NCBI GenBank assembly: GCA_002215675.1
Contig: NGFH01000002.1
Span: 347,887-411,886, forward strand
DNA: 64,000 nt
Source of the DNA: Bacteroidetes bacterium 2013_40CM_41_45
GTDB lineage: Bacteria > Bacteroidota > Bacteroidia > AKYH767-A > 2013-40CM-41-45
Reading direction: 5' to 3'
A program made the position numbers and the translations under genes. The notes under the pieces were generated by a model. The model was given only the letters and a program-made list of their open reading frames with translations, was not told where the DNA came from and searched no databases. Of the stretch, positions 35,947 to 44,212 are shown piece by piece; the stretch's first letter is position 1, and each line of letters begins with the position of its first letter.

Positions 35947-36380
35947 TATTCTTTTCCCTCCGGAAACCAGCTGTTGCTTGTTCTATAAACTGTCCCCTTA
36001 AACAATCCGACTTTTTTATTCTCTTGGTTCGTGATATCAATATAATAAACACCGATTTTATTTGTGAGTGAAATTTCCTCAGCTGTAGCTGTAAGCACAT
36101 CATTAACCCTTACCTGCTCTACAAGAGAGATGGATGTTTCGACCGAAACCGCTTTTCTGCCATGAGAGTTAGATGCAAATGCAAGCGCGCTGTCGGCCAA
36201 TGAATAACAAATCCCTCCATGAGCAATGGCAAAGCCGTTAAGCATTTCTTTTCTAACCGTCATTTTTAAAATACATCTTCCTGCCTCAACCAGCACTCTT
36301 TCAACCCCAAGCCACTGGCTGAACCAATCCTGGTTATACATCGTATCAACAATGCGTTCTGCTAACTTTTGACCGTCCAT
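35946..36380 (-). CDS. paaI: PaaI-type hydroxyphenylacetyl-CoA thioesterase
   Basis: 144 residues from MDGQKLAERIVDTMYNQDWF; the -7 box TACTTTTG 17 bases upstream supports this start over an earlier TTG. The hot-dog fold motif is NGFAIAHGGICYSLADSALAFASN with the catalytic Gly/Asp, then VSVETSISLVEQVRVNDVLTA. In phenylacetate catabolism PaaI hydrolyses stalled ring-hydroxylated CoA intermediates. Coupling to a PaaJ-like thiolase supports that context, although a more general acyl-CoA clean-up role is possible. Confidence 0.88.
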   Translation of the reverse strand: MDGQKLAERIVDTMYNQDWFSQWLGVERVLVEAGRCILKMTVRKEMLNGFAIAHGGICYSLADSALAFASNSHGRKAVSVETSISLVEQVRVNDVLTATAEEISLTNKIGVYYIDITNQENKKVGLFKGTVYRTSNSWFPEGKE

Positions 36381-36397
36381 TATTATTGCTCCAACGA

Positions 36398-36405
36398 CAA
36401 AAGTA
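36398..36405 (-). promoter_or_regulatory. -7 promoter box of paaI-thiolase
   Basis: TACTTTTG on the minus strand, exact TAnnTTTG, 17 bases before the paaI ATG. Confidence 0.55.
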
Positions 36406-36512
36406 AAAAAATTGAGGTGCACAGTTCTGCAGCTGAACAGAGCGCAGCATAAAAATATTTTTTGAAACTCTTTATGAACAAAAGTTGTTTAAAATCTTTC
36501 TTCAAAATAAAA

Positions 36513-36540
36513 TTGACACGGTTCTTTATATTTACTTTCG
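36513..36540 (+). promoter_or_regulatory. Promoter of the PLP-dependent synthase gene
   Basis: TTGACA at 36513 and TACTTTCG at 36533-36540 stand 17 bases apart, close to the Bacteroidota -33/-7 arrangement. The start ATG is 24 bases beyond the -7 box. Confidence 0.5.
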
Positions 36541-36564
36541 GTCGCTGAACTCCAGGTATACTTG

Positions 36565-37890
36565 ATGAATACCCCGTCCTCACAGCAGTTCCCGCAACTG
36601 AAGAGTAAACATCAGCAGATGATTGAGATCATCGATCAGATGCTTACTTCATCGTCTCGCCTGGGAATTACTCACCTCACAACCGAGGATGAGCATTTTG
36701 ACGGAAGACACCTTAGGATTAACGGCAGCGACCTTGTCAACTTTGGCTCGTGCAGCTATCTTGGCCTTGAATTAGACAAACGTCTCATCAATGCTGCTAT
36801 TGATGCAGTGAAACGTTTCGGTACGCAGTTTTCTTCTTCACGGGCTTACGTTTCCGTTACATTATACAATGAGATTGAGCAGTTGCTCGCTGAGATTTTC
36901 AACAAGCCAGTAACGCTTGCCTCTACAGCCACACTGGGGCACCTGTCGAATATTCCCGTCCTTGTAAGCGACCATGATGCGGTGATATATGATGTCCAGG
37001 TTCATGCATCGGTGCAGACGGCGCTGGAGATGCTGAAGCCACGCAACATTCAGATTGAACCTCTTAGGCACAACCGTATGGATGCCCTTGAGGAGCGTAT
37101 TTTAAAACTGAAAGATAAGTATGATAAAATCTGGTTTATGGCAGACGGGGTTTACTCCATGTATGGTGATTATCTTCCGGCGCATCAACTGAAAACCCTT
37201 CTCGATAAATACGAACAATTTCATCTCTATGTTGACGATGCTCATGGAATGAGCTGGGCCGGAAAAAACGGTTCGGGATATGTGCTGAGCCAGATTGATT
37301 TTCATCCTAAATTATTTTTGGTGTTAGGCCTTGCCAAAGCTTTTGGTTCCTGCGGCGGGGTATTGGTTTATCCGGATGAAGATTCCAGAAGGGTAGTTCG
37401 CAACTGCGGTAAAACACTAATCTTTTCGGGACCTATTCAACCGCCTGTGCTGGGAGCTTCTATTGCGTCAGCTAAAATTCACCTTACTAATGAAATCTAT
37501 AAGCTGCAAGGCGAACTAAAAAAACGCGTTACACATTTTAATACACTGGCAAAAAATCTCCAGTTGCCTCTCATTGCTGAAACCGATTCGCCCATTACTT
37601 TCATTGGCCTTGGAAAACCAATTGTCGGCTATAACCTTGTAAGGCGGCTAATGAACCTGGGTTACTACACTAACTTGTCCGTCTTCCCCAGTGTTTCATA
37701 TAACAATACGGGTTTGCGTTCCACTATAAATATTCACCAAAGTTTGAAGGACATAGAAGGTTTGCTGCATACAGTAGCTGAACAGCTTCCCAAAGCTCTG
37801 GCAGACAGCCAATCGAGTATGGAGGAAGTACATAAATTCTTCAGACTGGAATATAACACCTCGCACAACGCCACTCACAAGGCGGGCTGA
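36565..37890 (+). CDS. PLP-dependent alpha-oxoamine-synthase-like enzyme
   Basis: 441 residues. The fold-type I features of the serine palmitoyltransferase / KBL / BioF family are present: NFGSCSYLGLELDKRLINAA, FSSSRAYVSVTLYNEIE, DVQVHASVQTALEM, MADGVYSMYGDYLP, YVDDAHGMSWAGKNGSGYV, and the Schiff-base Lys in LGLAKAFGSCGGVLV. Such enzymes condense an amino acid with an acyl thioester. Which pair is used here is unclear; a sphingolipid, an amino-ketone signal or a pigment precursor are possible. It is convergent with the response regulator across 9 bases. Confidence 0.85.
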   Translation: MNTPSSQQFPQLKSKHQQMIEIIDQMLTSSSRLGITHLTTEDEHFDGRHLRINGSDLVNFGSCSYLGLELDKRLINAAIDAVKRFGTQFSSSRAYVSVTLYNEIEQLLAEIFNKPVTLASTATLGHLSNIPVLVSDHDAVIYDVQVHASVQTALEMLKPRNIQIEPLRHNRMDALEERILKLKDKYDKIWFMADGVYSMYGDYLPAHQLKTLLDKYEQFHLYVDDAHGMSWAGKNGSGYVLSQIDFHPKLFLVLGLAKAFGSCGGVLVYPDEDSRRVVRNCGKTLIFSGPIQPPVLGASIASAKIHLTNEIYKLQGELKKRVTHFNTLAKNLQLPLIAETDSPITFIGLGKPIVGYNLVRRLMNLGYYTNLSVFPSVSYNNTGLRSTINIHQSLKDIEGLLHTVAEQLPKALADSQSSMEEVHKFFRLEYNTSHNATHKAG

Positions 37891-37899
37891 TAGCCGGCG

Positions 37900-38331
37900 C
37901 TAATCAGGTAGTTCGCAAAGCTTCCAATACGTATCGAGCACGGTAAAGGCGTGCAAAAACACTTCAAAGTCAATGGGTTTAATAATGTATCCGGCTACAT
38001 TATGATAAAATGCGCCCACTTTATCTTTGTCGTCACTGGAGGTGGTTAATACAAAAACAATCAGGGATTTAAGTTTGGCGTCACCACGTAATGCCTCGAG
38101 AAACTCAATGCCACCCATTCTTGGCATATTCAGGTCGAGAAGAATTATTTTAGGGGTGGGATTCAGCTTTGGATAATCATGGTCACCCCGCAGCATATCC
38201 AGCGCCTCCTGGCCGTCATGAGCAACATACAGCGGATTGGCTATATTATTCCTCTCAAACGCTCTCCGCACGTTCTTGATGTCAATTTCATCGTCTTCTA
38301 CAAGAAGAATATGAACAAGCTTTTCAGACAT
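37900..38331 (-). CDS. Single-domain response regulator, Rcp1-like
   Basis: 143 residues from MSEKLVHILLVEDDEIDIKN; the ORF could be extended to a TTG three codons earlier. The acidic pair is in LLVEDDEID, the phosphoacceptor Asp in ILLDLNMPRMGG, Thr in VLTTSSDDKD and Lys in YIIKPIDF. No output domain is present. It resembles the small regulators that pair with phytochrome-like kinases. The divergent gene encodes such a kinase, so they are probably partners, with output by protein contact. Confidence 0.93.
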   Translation of the reverse strand: MSEKLVHILLVEDDEIDIKNVRRAFERNNIANPLYVAHDGQEALDMLRGDHDYPKLNPTPKIILLDLNMPRMGGIEFLEALRGDAKLKSLIVFVLTTSSDDKDKVGAFYHNVAGYIIKPIDFEVFLHAFTVLDTYWKLCELPD

Positions 38332-38485
38332 CGGGTTCAAAATCAGGTTAGACCATGTAAAAATGAATTCAAACTTGCGGGATAATCTTTCGTATACGTT
38401 GCGTTAAAATTAAGGGCGTAAAAGTAATTTGTAATTAACACTAAATTGATAAAAGTAATATTTTTTTTAACAGGAAAAGCAGACC

Positions 38486-39901
38486 ATGAGCATTAAAACA
38501 TCAATGCAAAATTTTATTCCTAAACCATTAAGGGAACTTATTGCATCGCTTGCAAGCAAAGACCTGTACCACCAAATTGAAGAGGATGATTTGCTTGCCA
38601 AGCAACGATACCGCCTGTTTACTATTTTTAGTTTCGCGGGACTTCTTATAGCTCTCCTGGTTGCCCTGGAAGCATATTTTTTGCTCAACCAGGCCAATCT
38701 TATTCCCTGGAGTTTAGTCATGATTGCGGGCGTATATGTTCTTAATTATGCGCTGCTGCTTAGGCATAAGAATACGAAGGTTGCGTACACGGTTACCCTT
38801 CTTTCCACCTTTTCCATTATCCATTTTTTAACCTATTACTCCGGCGGAATACGCAATTCAGGAATGTTTTATCTCGGAGCCATTGTGCTCTGTGCATTTA
38901 TGCTTCTTGGCAGCAAGGGAGGAAAAATAATTGCGTTTTTATCCGTATTGCATATTATCTATTTCTACATAATAACCGAACATACAGAGTGGGTTACTAA
39001 TATTCTTGTGGGCGGTTCGGATGAGAGTATGCTCGACCAGGATTTTCTTATTACCGGTGTGCTTGCCATCTTTTTTATAGCAGCGCAGGTAAATTATCTC
39101 GAGAGCGGAAAAAATATCGTTATCCAGCGCATTACACAGTCGCGCAACGAACTGCGGAAAAAAAATATAGAGCTTGCCGATAATATCCGTGCGCTTGAAA
39201 AAACCAACCGCGAGCTCGACAAATTTGCATCCATAGTTTCTCATGATTTAAAAGCGCCTCTCCGTGCCATAGGCAATCTTACCGGCTGGATTGAAGATGA
39301 TATGAAAGGCAAAATGCCTCCGGAGGTACAGGAAAATTTTAATGCCATCAAGCAACGAGTCAGAAGAATGGAAGGACTTATTAATGGCCTGCTTGAATAT
39401 TCGAAAGCGGACAGGAAGCGGGGAGAAATTGTTAAAGTCGATTTGAAAAAACTTATTACCGACACGTTCGACTTTATTGGCAAGCCCACTAATGTGCAGC
39501 TTGAATTCAGTACGTCACTGCCCGTATTTCCCACAGACAAGCTTTTGCTGGAGCAGATTTTTTCAAACCTTCTCGATAATGCCGTTAAATATAATGACAA
39601 GGAAACGGTGCGGATAAAAATTTCGGCAGAAGACAAGCATAATGAGTGGGTATTTGCTGTTTCTGATAACGGACCAGGCATAGAGCCACAGTACCACGAA
39701 AAGGTTTTTGTTATTTTTCAAACCCTTAAAAGGCGCGATGAAGTAGAAAGCACAGGTGTTGGATTGGCCATTGTGAAGAAAATTGTCGAGGAAAAGGGAG
39801 GTAAGATTTGGGTTGAATCCGAGCCGGGCAAAGGCGCCGCTTTTAAATTTACATGGCCTAAATCTGAAGAATTGGCTAAAAACCTTGTGGTTGCTGCATA
39901 G
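38486..39901 (+). CDS. Membrane sensor histidine kinase, multi-helix N-terminus
   Basis: 471 residues. About six membrane helices occupy residues 45-205 with very short external loops, so the signal may be sensed in the membrane. A coiled-coil linker (NELRKKNIELADNIRALEKT) leads to the H-box FASIVSHDLKAPLRAIG, which is typical of phytochrome-type kinases. The ATPase domain has IFSNLLDNAVKYND, VSDNGPGIEPQYHEKVF, FQTLKRRDEVESTGVGLAIV. The divergent Rcp1-like regulator is the likely partner. Two small genes follow on the same strand. Confidence 0.93.
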   Translation: MSIKTSMQNFIPKPLRELIASLASKDLYHQIEEDDLLAKQRYRLFTIFSFAGLLIALLVALEAYFLLNQANLIPWSLVMIAGVYVLNYALLLRHKNTKVAYTVTLLSTFSIIHFLTYYSGGIRNSGMFYLGAIVLCAFMLLGSKGGKIIAFLSVLHIIYFYIITEHTEWVTNILVGGSDESMLDQDFLITGVLAIFFIAAQVNYLESGKNIVIQRITQSRNELRKKNIELADNIRALEKTNRELDKFASIVSHDLKAPLRAIGNLTGWIEDDMKGKMPPEVQENFNAIKQRVRRMEGLINGLLEYSKADRKRGEIVKVDLKKLITDTFDFIGKPTNVQLEFSTSLPVFPTDKLLLEQIFSNLLDNAVKYNDKETVRIKISAEDKHNEWVFAVSDNGPGIEPQYHEKVFVIFQTLKRRDEVESTGVGLAIVKKIVEEKGGKIWVESEPGKGAAFKFTWPKSEELAKNLVVAA

Positions 39902-39985
39902 TATTTACTGTAAGAATCTCCTTTTTTTCAGTTTAACTTAATAGGGGGGTAGCGGGTTTAAGAGGTAAACTTAAAACCAGCTATC

Positions 39986-40225
39986 ATGAAAACAAACCCC
40001 AATCCATCAAATCCTATGGCTGCAACTCCTCCGTCAACGGATGACAAGTCGGCTGTTGTAAAAAGAATCCAGACCATTATCGGCAAGTTCGGCTCATCAG
40101 ATATGCGCCAGTATTATTCGGGATTGCTCACTTTTATTCTGTGCAGCGCTTCTCCCAACGTGCTGAATATTCTTTCAGAATTTTCGCACAAGCTCGAGCA
40201 AATCTATCGTTCCACTAACTTTTAA
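39986..40225 (+). CDS. Small helical protein, unknown function
   Basis: 79 residues. A disordered Pro/Asn/Ser N-terminus (about 20 residues) precedes two predicted amphipathic helices (SAVVKRIQTIIGKFGS and VLNILSEFSHKLEQIY) with a hydrophobic middle (YYSGLLTFILCSASP). There is no signal peptide. It lies 84 bases after the kinase gene and 11 bases before an even smaller gene that ends at a terminator, so the two small genes probably form the end of a transcription unit. I do not recognise the family. Confidence 0.6.
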   Translation: MKTNPNPSNPMAATPPSTDDKSAVVKRIQTIIGKFGSSDMRQYYSGLLTFILCSASPNVLNILSEFSHKLEQIYRSTNF

Positions 40226-40236
40226 TAAGCACTGCC

Positions 40237-40413
40237 ATGACTCACTATAAAGGTTCAAACACCAACAATATAAAAACGATTGAATCGTCCAAACCGGTTT
40301 TATCAGAACAGGAATTGGAGCTGATTCGCGAAACGGCCCGGCTTACAGAAAATCTGTATGTCAAAATGATTTACGATAAACTGGCAGTAGAAAACATTTT
40401 ACGACTTCTATAA
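40237..40413 (+). CDS. Very small protein, unknown function
   Basis: 58 residues, MTHYKGSNTNNIKTIES at the start and LYVKMIYDKLAVENILRLL at the end. The second half is a predicted amphipathic helix (LSEQELELIRETARLTENLY...). The gene starts 11 bases after the previous small gene and is followed within 20 bases by a strong terminator, which supports that it is real. No recognisable family. Confidence 0.5.
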   Translation: MTHYKGSNTNNIKTIESSKPVLSEQELELIRETARLTENLYVKMIYDKLAVENILRLL

Positions 40414-40432
40414 CTTTCTTTCCCGCGCCCTT

Positions 40433-40466
40433 AAAAGCATCTCGATATTTTTCGGGGTGCTTTTTT
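40433..40466 (+). terminator. Terminator after the kinase/small-protein unit
   Basis: AAAAGCA (40434-40440) pairs with TGCTTTT (40458-40464), with extra pairing CGA/TCG inside, followed by TTTTTTG. Confidence 0.82.
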
Positions 40467-40475
40467 GTTTTGAAC

Positions 40476-40500
40476 GACCCTGCCTGGCGGCAGGCAGGTC
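40476..40500. repeat. CCTGCCTG/CAGGCAGG palindrome
   Basis: GACC-CTGCCTG-GCGG-CAGGCAG-GTC forms a strong GC-rich hairpin directly against heptad array copy 10. Only one copy is present in the window. Confidence 0.75.
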
Positions 40501-40521
40501 TAAACTTTAAACCCTAAACTT
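40501..40521. repeat. Heptad-repeat array, copy 10
   Basis: Heptads TAAACTT, TAAACCC, TAAACTT between the palindrome and the thioesterase gene. They are the same family as copy 3 read in a shifted phase. Confidence 0.7.
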
Positions 40522-40557
40522 TTTCTCGTTTATCTTAGCTGCCTAAACCCGATTACC

Positions 40558-41073
40558 ATGAAACCAAAAACAGCTAAGGAATCTGTTGCCGTTCTTACCG
40601 AACTTGTTTTGCCAAACGATACCAATGTGCTGGGCAACCTAATGGGCGGGCGCCTGCTGCAATGGATGGACGTGGCATCGGCAATTGCTTCTAAAAGACA
40701 CTGCAACCGTGTGGTAGTAACTGCTTCAGTTAACAATGTTTCTTTTGACCGCCCTATTCACCTGGGTGATGTGGTTACGCTCCAAGCAAAAGTTTCGCGC
40801 TCGTTTCATACATCAATGGAAGTATTTATTGATGTATGGTTGGAAGATAGGATAACCGGCGAGAAATTAAAATGCAATGAAGCCATCTATACTTTTGTTG
40901 CCGTTGACCAGATGGGAAATCCAATCAGCATTCCCGAACTAATCCCCGAAACCGAAGAAGAAAAAAAGCGCCATGCCGGTGCATTGCGCAGGCGCCAGCT
41001 CTCCCTTATTCTGGCAGGTAAAATGAAACCTGAAGATGCAACAGAATTGAAAGCGCTATTCTCTGATAAGTAG
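40558..41073 (+). CDS. Acyl-CoA thioesterase, YciA/hot-dog family
   Basis: 171 residues with one hot-dog domain. The motif VLPNDTNVLGNLMGGRLLQWMD carries the catalytic Asn and Asp. ASVNNVSFDRPIHLGDVVTLQAKV is the second conserved segment. The C-terminal third is charged and helical. Such hexameric enzymes release fatty acids from acyl-CoA and tune free CoA levels; chain-length preference cannot be judged. The gene is preceded by palindrome and heptad repeats and followed 21 bases later by a lipoprotein gene. Confidence 0.92.
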   Translation: MKPKTAKESVAVLTELVLPNDTNVLGNLMGGRLLQWMDVASAIASKRHCNRVVVTASVNNVSFDRPIHLGDVVTLQAKVSRSFHTSMEVFIDVWLEDRITGEKLKCNEAIYTFVAVDQMGNPISIPELIPETEEEKKRHAGALRRRQLSLILAGKMKPEDATELKALFSDK

Positions 41074-41094
41074 ACATCCCCCTCTTTGTTGAGA

Positions 41095-41574
41095 ATGACA
41101 AAAGTTCATATTTGGAAGTTAGCACTAATTGCTTTTTTTATATTTTTTGGTTGCAGTAATTCTAAGATTTTAAGGACTCCCAATATTTTAAAAACGGGTT
41201 GGTATTATATCTCTGACACTTCGAATGCTTATAAACGACAGCTTGATAAAACAGATGAATTTTATTACATAATCCCTGAACCAATCGTTACAGTGAATAA
41301 TTTTAAGCAACTTGAAATTCGAGAAAGGGAATACGAAGGAAAAAAATATTTTTGGCTTAAAATGTCTCTTGACGAAGAAGGAACAAAGGCATGGAGCATA
41401 GCCACTGGTAAATCAATTGGAAAGCATCTCGCATTTATTCTTGACAATAAACTTATTTCTACTCCGAAAGTAAATGCACAAATTGATGGTGGAATGACAG
41501 CATTGAATCGCGGGAATGAAACCAGAGCAGAGTTGGAAAAAATTAAAACAATTATAGAAGGAGAGAAAAAATAA
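41095..41574 (+). CDS. Lipoprotein with a SecD-P1-head-like domain
   Basis: 159 residues from MTKVHIWKLALIAFFIFFGC, a lipoprotein signal with the lipobox FFGC. The second half (WLKMSLDEEGTKAWSIATGK, SIGKHLAFILDNKLISTPKV, NAQIDGGMTAL) resembles the periplasmic P1 head domain of SecD (pattern L..EG...F...T....G..LAI.LD..V...P.V...I.GG). SecD's membrane helices are absent, so this is a stand-alone domain tethered to a membrane. A relative lies at 44213-44716. Function unknown. Confidence 0.72.
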   Translation: MTKVHIWKLALIAFFIFFGCSNSKILRTPNILKTGWYYISDTSNAYKRQLDKTDEFYYIIPEPIVTVNNFKQLEIREREYEGKKYFWLKMSLDEEGTKAWSIATGKSIGKHLAFILDNKLISTPKVNAQIDGGMTALNRGNETRAELEKIKTIIEGEKK

Positions 41575-41579
41575 TTTTT

Positions 41580-43385
41580 TTAGGACTTTTTTATTTGCTT
41601 TCGGAAATAATCAAAGACATATTCCGCTTTCTTTTTTCCGATAACTTTTTCAAGCTCCTCTAAGGATGCCTCGCGTATTTTTTTTACGGAATGAAATTGT
41701 TTCAGCAGTTTTTCTGTAAGCCCTTTTCCAATGCCCTCTATTTCTCCCAGCTCCGATTTAACAACGCCTTTTATTCTTCTTCCGCGGTGGTGTTCTATAC
41801 CGAAACGGTGCGCCTCATCACGCATGCGCTGAATCATTCGGAGTGTTTCGCTTTTCTTGTCGATGTATAGCGGAATGGAATCACCGGGGCGGAAAATTTC
41901 TTCCAGCTTTTTAGCTATGGAAATCATTTCGATTTTTCCTTCAAGCTCAAGTTTTCTCAGGCTGGTCATGGCCGATGATAATTGACCTTTACCTCCATCA
42001 ATTACAATAAGCTGTGGCAGCGGAATTTTCTCATCGAGCATACGCTTATACCTGCGGAAGATTACTTCTTCCATCGAAGCAAAATCATCAGGCCCTTCCA
42101 CGGTTTTTATGTTGAAGTGGCGGTAATCTTTCTTGCTCGGCTTGCCGTGCTTGAAAACGCTCATCGCGGCAACCGGAAACATTCCCTGAATGTTTGAGTT
42201 ATCGAAACATTCTATATGATAAGGGACAGCCCTAAGGCGTAAATCACTTTTTGCCTGCACCAGTAATTTTTCTGTTCTGTTTTTCGGGTCTATTTTTTCC
42301 AGCCGCAATGCCCGTTCTCTTAAATAATACCCGAGGTTTTTTTCTGAGAGCGTAATCAACTGTTTCTTGTCGCCTATTTTGGGGATGACGACTTCTGCCC
42401 CGCGTATTTCCGTTTCAATATCAAAGGGAACAATAATTTCATTGGCTTGGCTGTCGAAACGGCTGCGAAGCTCTGCAATGGCAAGCGCTAAAAGCTCGGC
42501 CGGTTTTTCATCCAGCTTCTTTTTCATTTCAAGTGTGAAGGATTGAATCACTGCTCCGTTTATGATACGCAGGTAATTGACAAAAGCAGTGTTTTCCTCA
42601 TCCCTGAATGAAAACACATCAGCATCACGAATAGAAGGATGCGCCACCAGTGATTTGCTCTGGTATTTTTCCAGCAGCAAAAGTTTTTCTTTGATATCCT
42701 GCGCTTCTTCGTACTTCAGCTTTTCTGAATACACTTTCATTTTCTCTTTAAGAAAAGCCATAACGTCTTGCAGGTTCCCTTTCAGGATGTGGCGTATCTG
42801 TGAAATGCTCTGCTCGTAATCATCAAACGATTGTTTTGCCTCGCAGGGCCCCTGGCAATTGCCGATGTGGTATTCAAGGCAGACGCGGAATTTTTTTGCC
42901 GCAATATTTTCCTGCGTAAGGTTAAGGTTGCAGTTGCGAAGCTGAAAAAGCCGGGTGATGAAATCGAGCAGCGTATTTATCATGCGCACTGATGCATACG
43001 GCCCGAAATATTCCGACCCGTCACGTATAACTTTACGGGTTGAAAACACCCGCGGAAACGGTTCCTTCTTAATGCAAATCCATGGAAATGTTTTGTCATC
43101 TTTGAGCGCTACGTTGTAACGCGGCTGGTATTTTTTTATCAGGTTGTTTTCAAGCAGCAGCGCATCGTATTCCGTGTCAACCACAATAAATTTAATATCT
43201 TCAATCTGATGCACCATGTAAAAAATCTTTCCGTACTCATGGTCTTTATGAAAATAGCTGCTCACTCTTTTGCGCAGCGACTTTGCCTTACCTATATAAA
43301 TAATCTTTCCATACCGGTCGTAATACTGGTAGATGCCCGGCTTGTCGGGCAGGGTTCCGAGTATGAGCTCAAGATTTTTTTTCAT
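41580..43385 (-). CDS. uvrC: Excinuclease ABC subunit C
   Basis: 601 residues. The N-terminal GIY-YIG nuclease (PGIYQYYDRYGKIIYIGKAK, 3' incision) is followed by the Cys-rich region (CNLNLTQENIA...CLEYHIGNCQGPC) and the UVR helix (YSEKLKYEEAQDIKEKLLLL) that contacts UvrB. The RNase H-like 5' nuclease has IECFDNSNIQGMFPVAAMSV and LPQLIVIDGGKGQLSSA. Two helix-hairpin-helix motifs (EIEGIGKGLTEKLLKQFHSV) close the protein. Nucleotide excision repair enzyme. Confidence 0.98.
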   Translation of the reverse strand: MKKNLELILGTLPDKPGIYQYYDRYGKIIYIGKAKSLRKRVSSYFHKDHEYGKIFYMVHQIEDIKFIVVDTEYDALLLENNLIKKYQPRYNVALKDDKTFPWICIKKEPFPRVFSTRKVIRDGSEYFGPYASVRMINTLLDFITRLFQLRNCNLNLTQENIAAKKFRVCLEYHIGNCQGPCEAKQSFDDYEQSISQIRHILKGNLQDVMAFLKEKMKVYSEKLKYEEAQDIKEKLLLLEKYQSKSLVAHPSIRDADVFSFRDEENTAFVNYLRIINGAVIQSFTLEMKKKLDEKPAELLALAIAELRSRFDSQANEIIVPFDIETEIRGAEVVIPKIGDKKQLITLSEKNLGYYLRERALRLEKIDPKNRTEKLLVQAKSDLRLRAVPYHIECFDNSNIQGMFPVAAMSVFKHGKPSKKDYRHFNIKTVEGPDDFASMEEVIFRRYKRMLDEKIPLPQLIVIDGGKGQLSSAMTSLRKLELEGKIEMISIAKKLEEIFRPGDSIPLYIDKKSETLRMIQRMRDEAHRFGIEHHRGRRIKGVVKSELGEIEGIGKGLTEKLLKQFHSVKKIREASLEELEKVIGKKKAEYVFDYFRKQIKKS

Positions 43386-43398
43386 GCCTGTATGCGTG

Positions 43399-43406
43399 CA
43401 AAATTA
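43399..43406 (-). promoter_or_regulatory. -7 promoter box of uvrC
   Basis: TAATTTTG on the minus strand matches TAnnTTTG and lies 13 bases before the uvrC ATG. Confidence 0.5.
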
Positions 43407-43431
43407 ACCTTATAGATAAAGAATGCATGTA

Positions 43432-43464
43432 AAAGAAAATCCCCGCTGCGGTAATGCAACGGGG
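43432..43464 (-). terminator. Terminator of the VOC-protein gene
   Basis: CCCCGctGC/GCaaCGGGG stem (43441-43464) followed on the minus strand by ATTTTCTTTT, 32 bases beyond the VOC gene stop and before the uvrC promoter. Confidence 0.7.
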
Positions 43465-43495
43465 AGATGAATATTCGGTTTACAAAAGCTTGCCG

Positions 43496-44062
43496 TCAGT
43501 TGTTACTGGGCGCTGCATCAAAGCTAATCATCCACTGGATGCCGAACTTGTCTTTGAGCATTCCAAAATATGAACCCCAGAAAGTTTTATTCATGGGCAT
43601 TGTTACTTCGCCGCCCGATGAAAGCCCTTTAAAGAGCCCATCTGCTTTTGTCGGTGATGGCGCGCTGATGGAAACAGAAAAATTATTTCCCGACACTGCC
43701 GTCCCACCGAAAGCCGGAGTGGTGTCGCTGCCCATCAAAATAGTTTCCTTGCTGATGGGAAGTGAAACGTGCATAATTTTGTCTCCGTCCGATTCCGGAA
43801 CCGGAGGCTGGTTCTCTGCGGGCGGCATTTCTTTAAACCTTCCGAGATAAGAAAACTTTCCTCCAAACACTTGCTTGTAGAAGTTGAATGCTTCTTCGCA
43901 GTTGCCGTTGAAGGTTAGGTACGGATTAATTACAGTTCCTTTAGGGGTTGCTGCAACTGCCGGTTTCTTAGCTGCCGGGCGTGCCGTTTTTCTTTTAGCT
44001 GGTTTACGTGCAACTTTCTTTGCAGCTTTTTTCACAGTTTTTTTTGCTTTTTTCTTTGCCAT
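43496..44062 (-). CDS. VOC/PhnB-like protein with histone-H1-like N-terminal tail
   Basis: 188 residues. The C-terminal 145 residues are a vicinal-oxygen-chelate fold of the PhnB type (INPYLTFNGNCEEAFNFYKQ, VFGGKFSYLGRFKEMP, DKIMHVSLPISKETILMGSD, KFGIQWMIS). The first 42 residues are almost only Lys, Ala, Arg and Pro (repeats like AKKxAKK and ARKPAKRKTA), as in bacterial histone-H1-like proteins. The fusion may bind DNA or acidic polymers. PhnB-type proteins have no settled enzymatic role, and catalytic metal residues are not obvious here. Confidence 0.85.
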   Translation of the reverse strand: MAKKKAKKTVKKAAKKVARKPAKRKTARPAAKKPAVAATPKGTVINPYLTFNGNCEEAFNFYKQVFGGKFSYLGRFKEMPPAENQPPVPESDGDKIMHVSLPISKETILMGSDTTPAFGGTAVSGNNFSVSISAPSPTKADGLFKGLSSGGEVTMPMNKTFWGSYFGMLKDKFGIQWMISFDAAPSNN

Positions 44063-44212
44063 GTTAATTGAGATTTTTAGTTGGTGCCTGCGTTTTATTT
44101 CCTGCCCGCCAGTGCAGCAGACACTTGCAATGGCAACAGGTTTAGCTTCTTTTTTAAATTGGGGATGCTAATTTAAATAAATATTTTGAATTTTAGGTTG
44201 ATTAGGAACGTT

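Noticed and set aside
38939-39681. Antisense frames across the membrane kinase
   Set aside because: The kinase H, N and G boxes are intact on the plus strand; the antisense frames have no start context or domain.
37900-40413. Regulator, kinase and small genes as a toxin-antitoxin or phage-defence island
   Set aside because: No toxin fold, nuclease or NTPase is seen in the small proteins; the kinase and regulator are ordinary signalling proteins.
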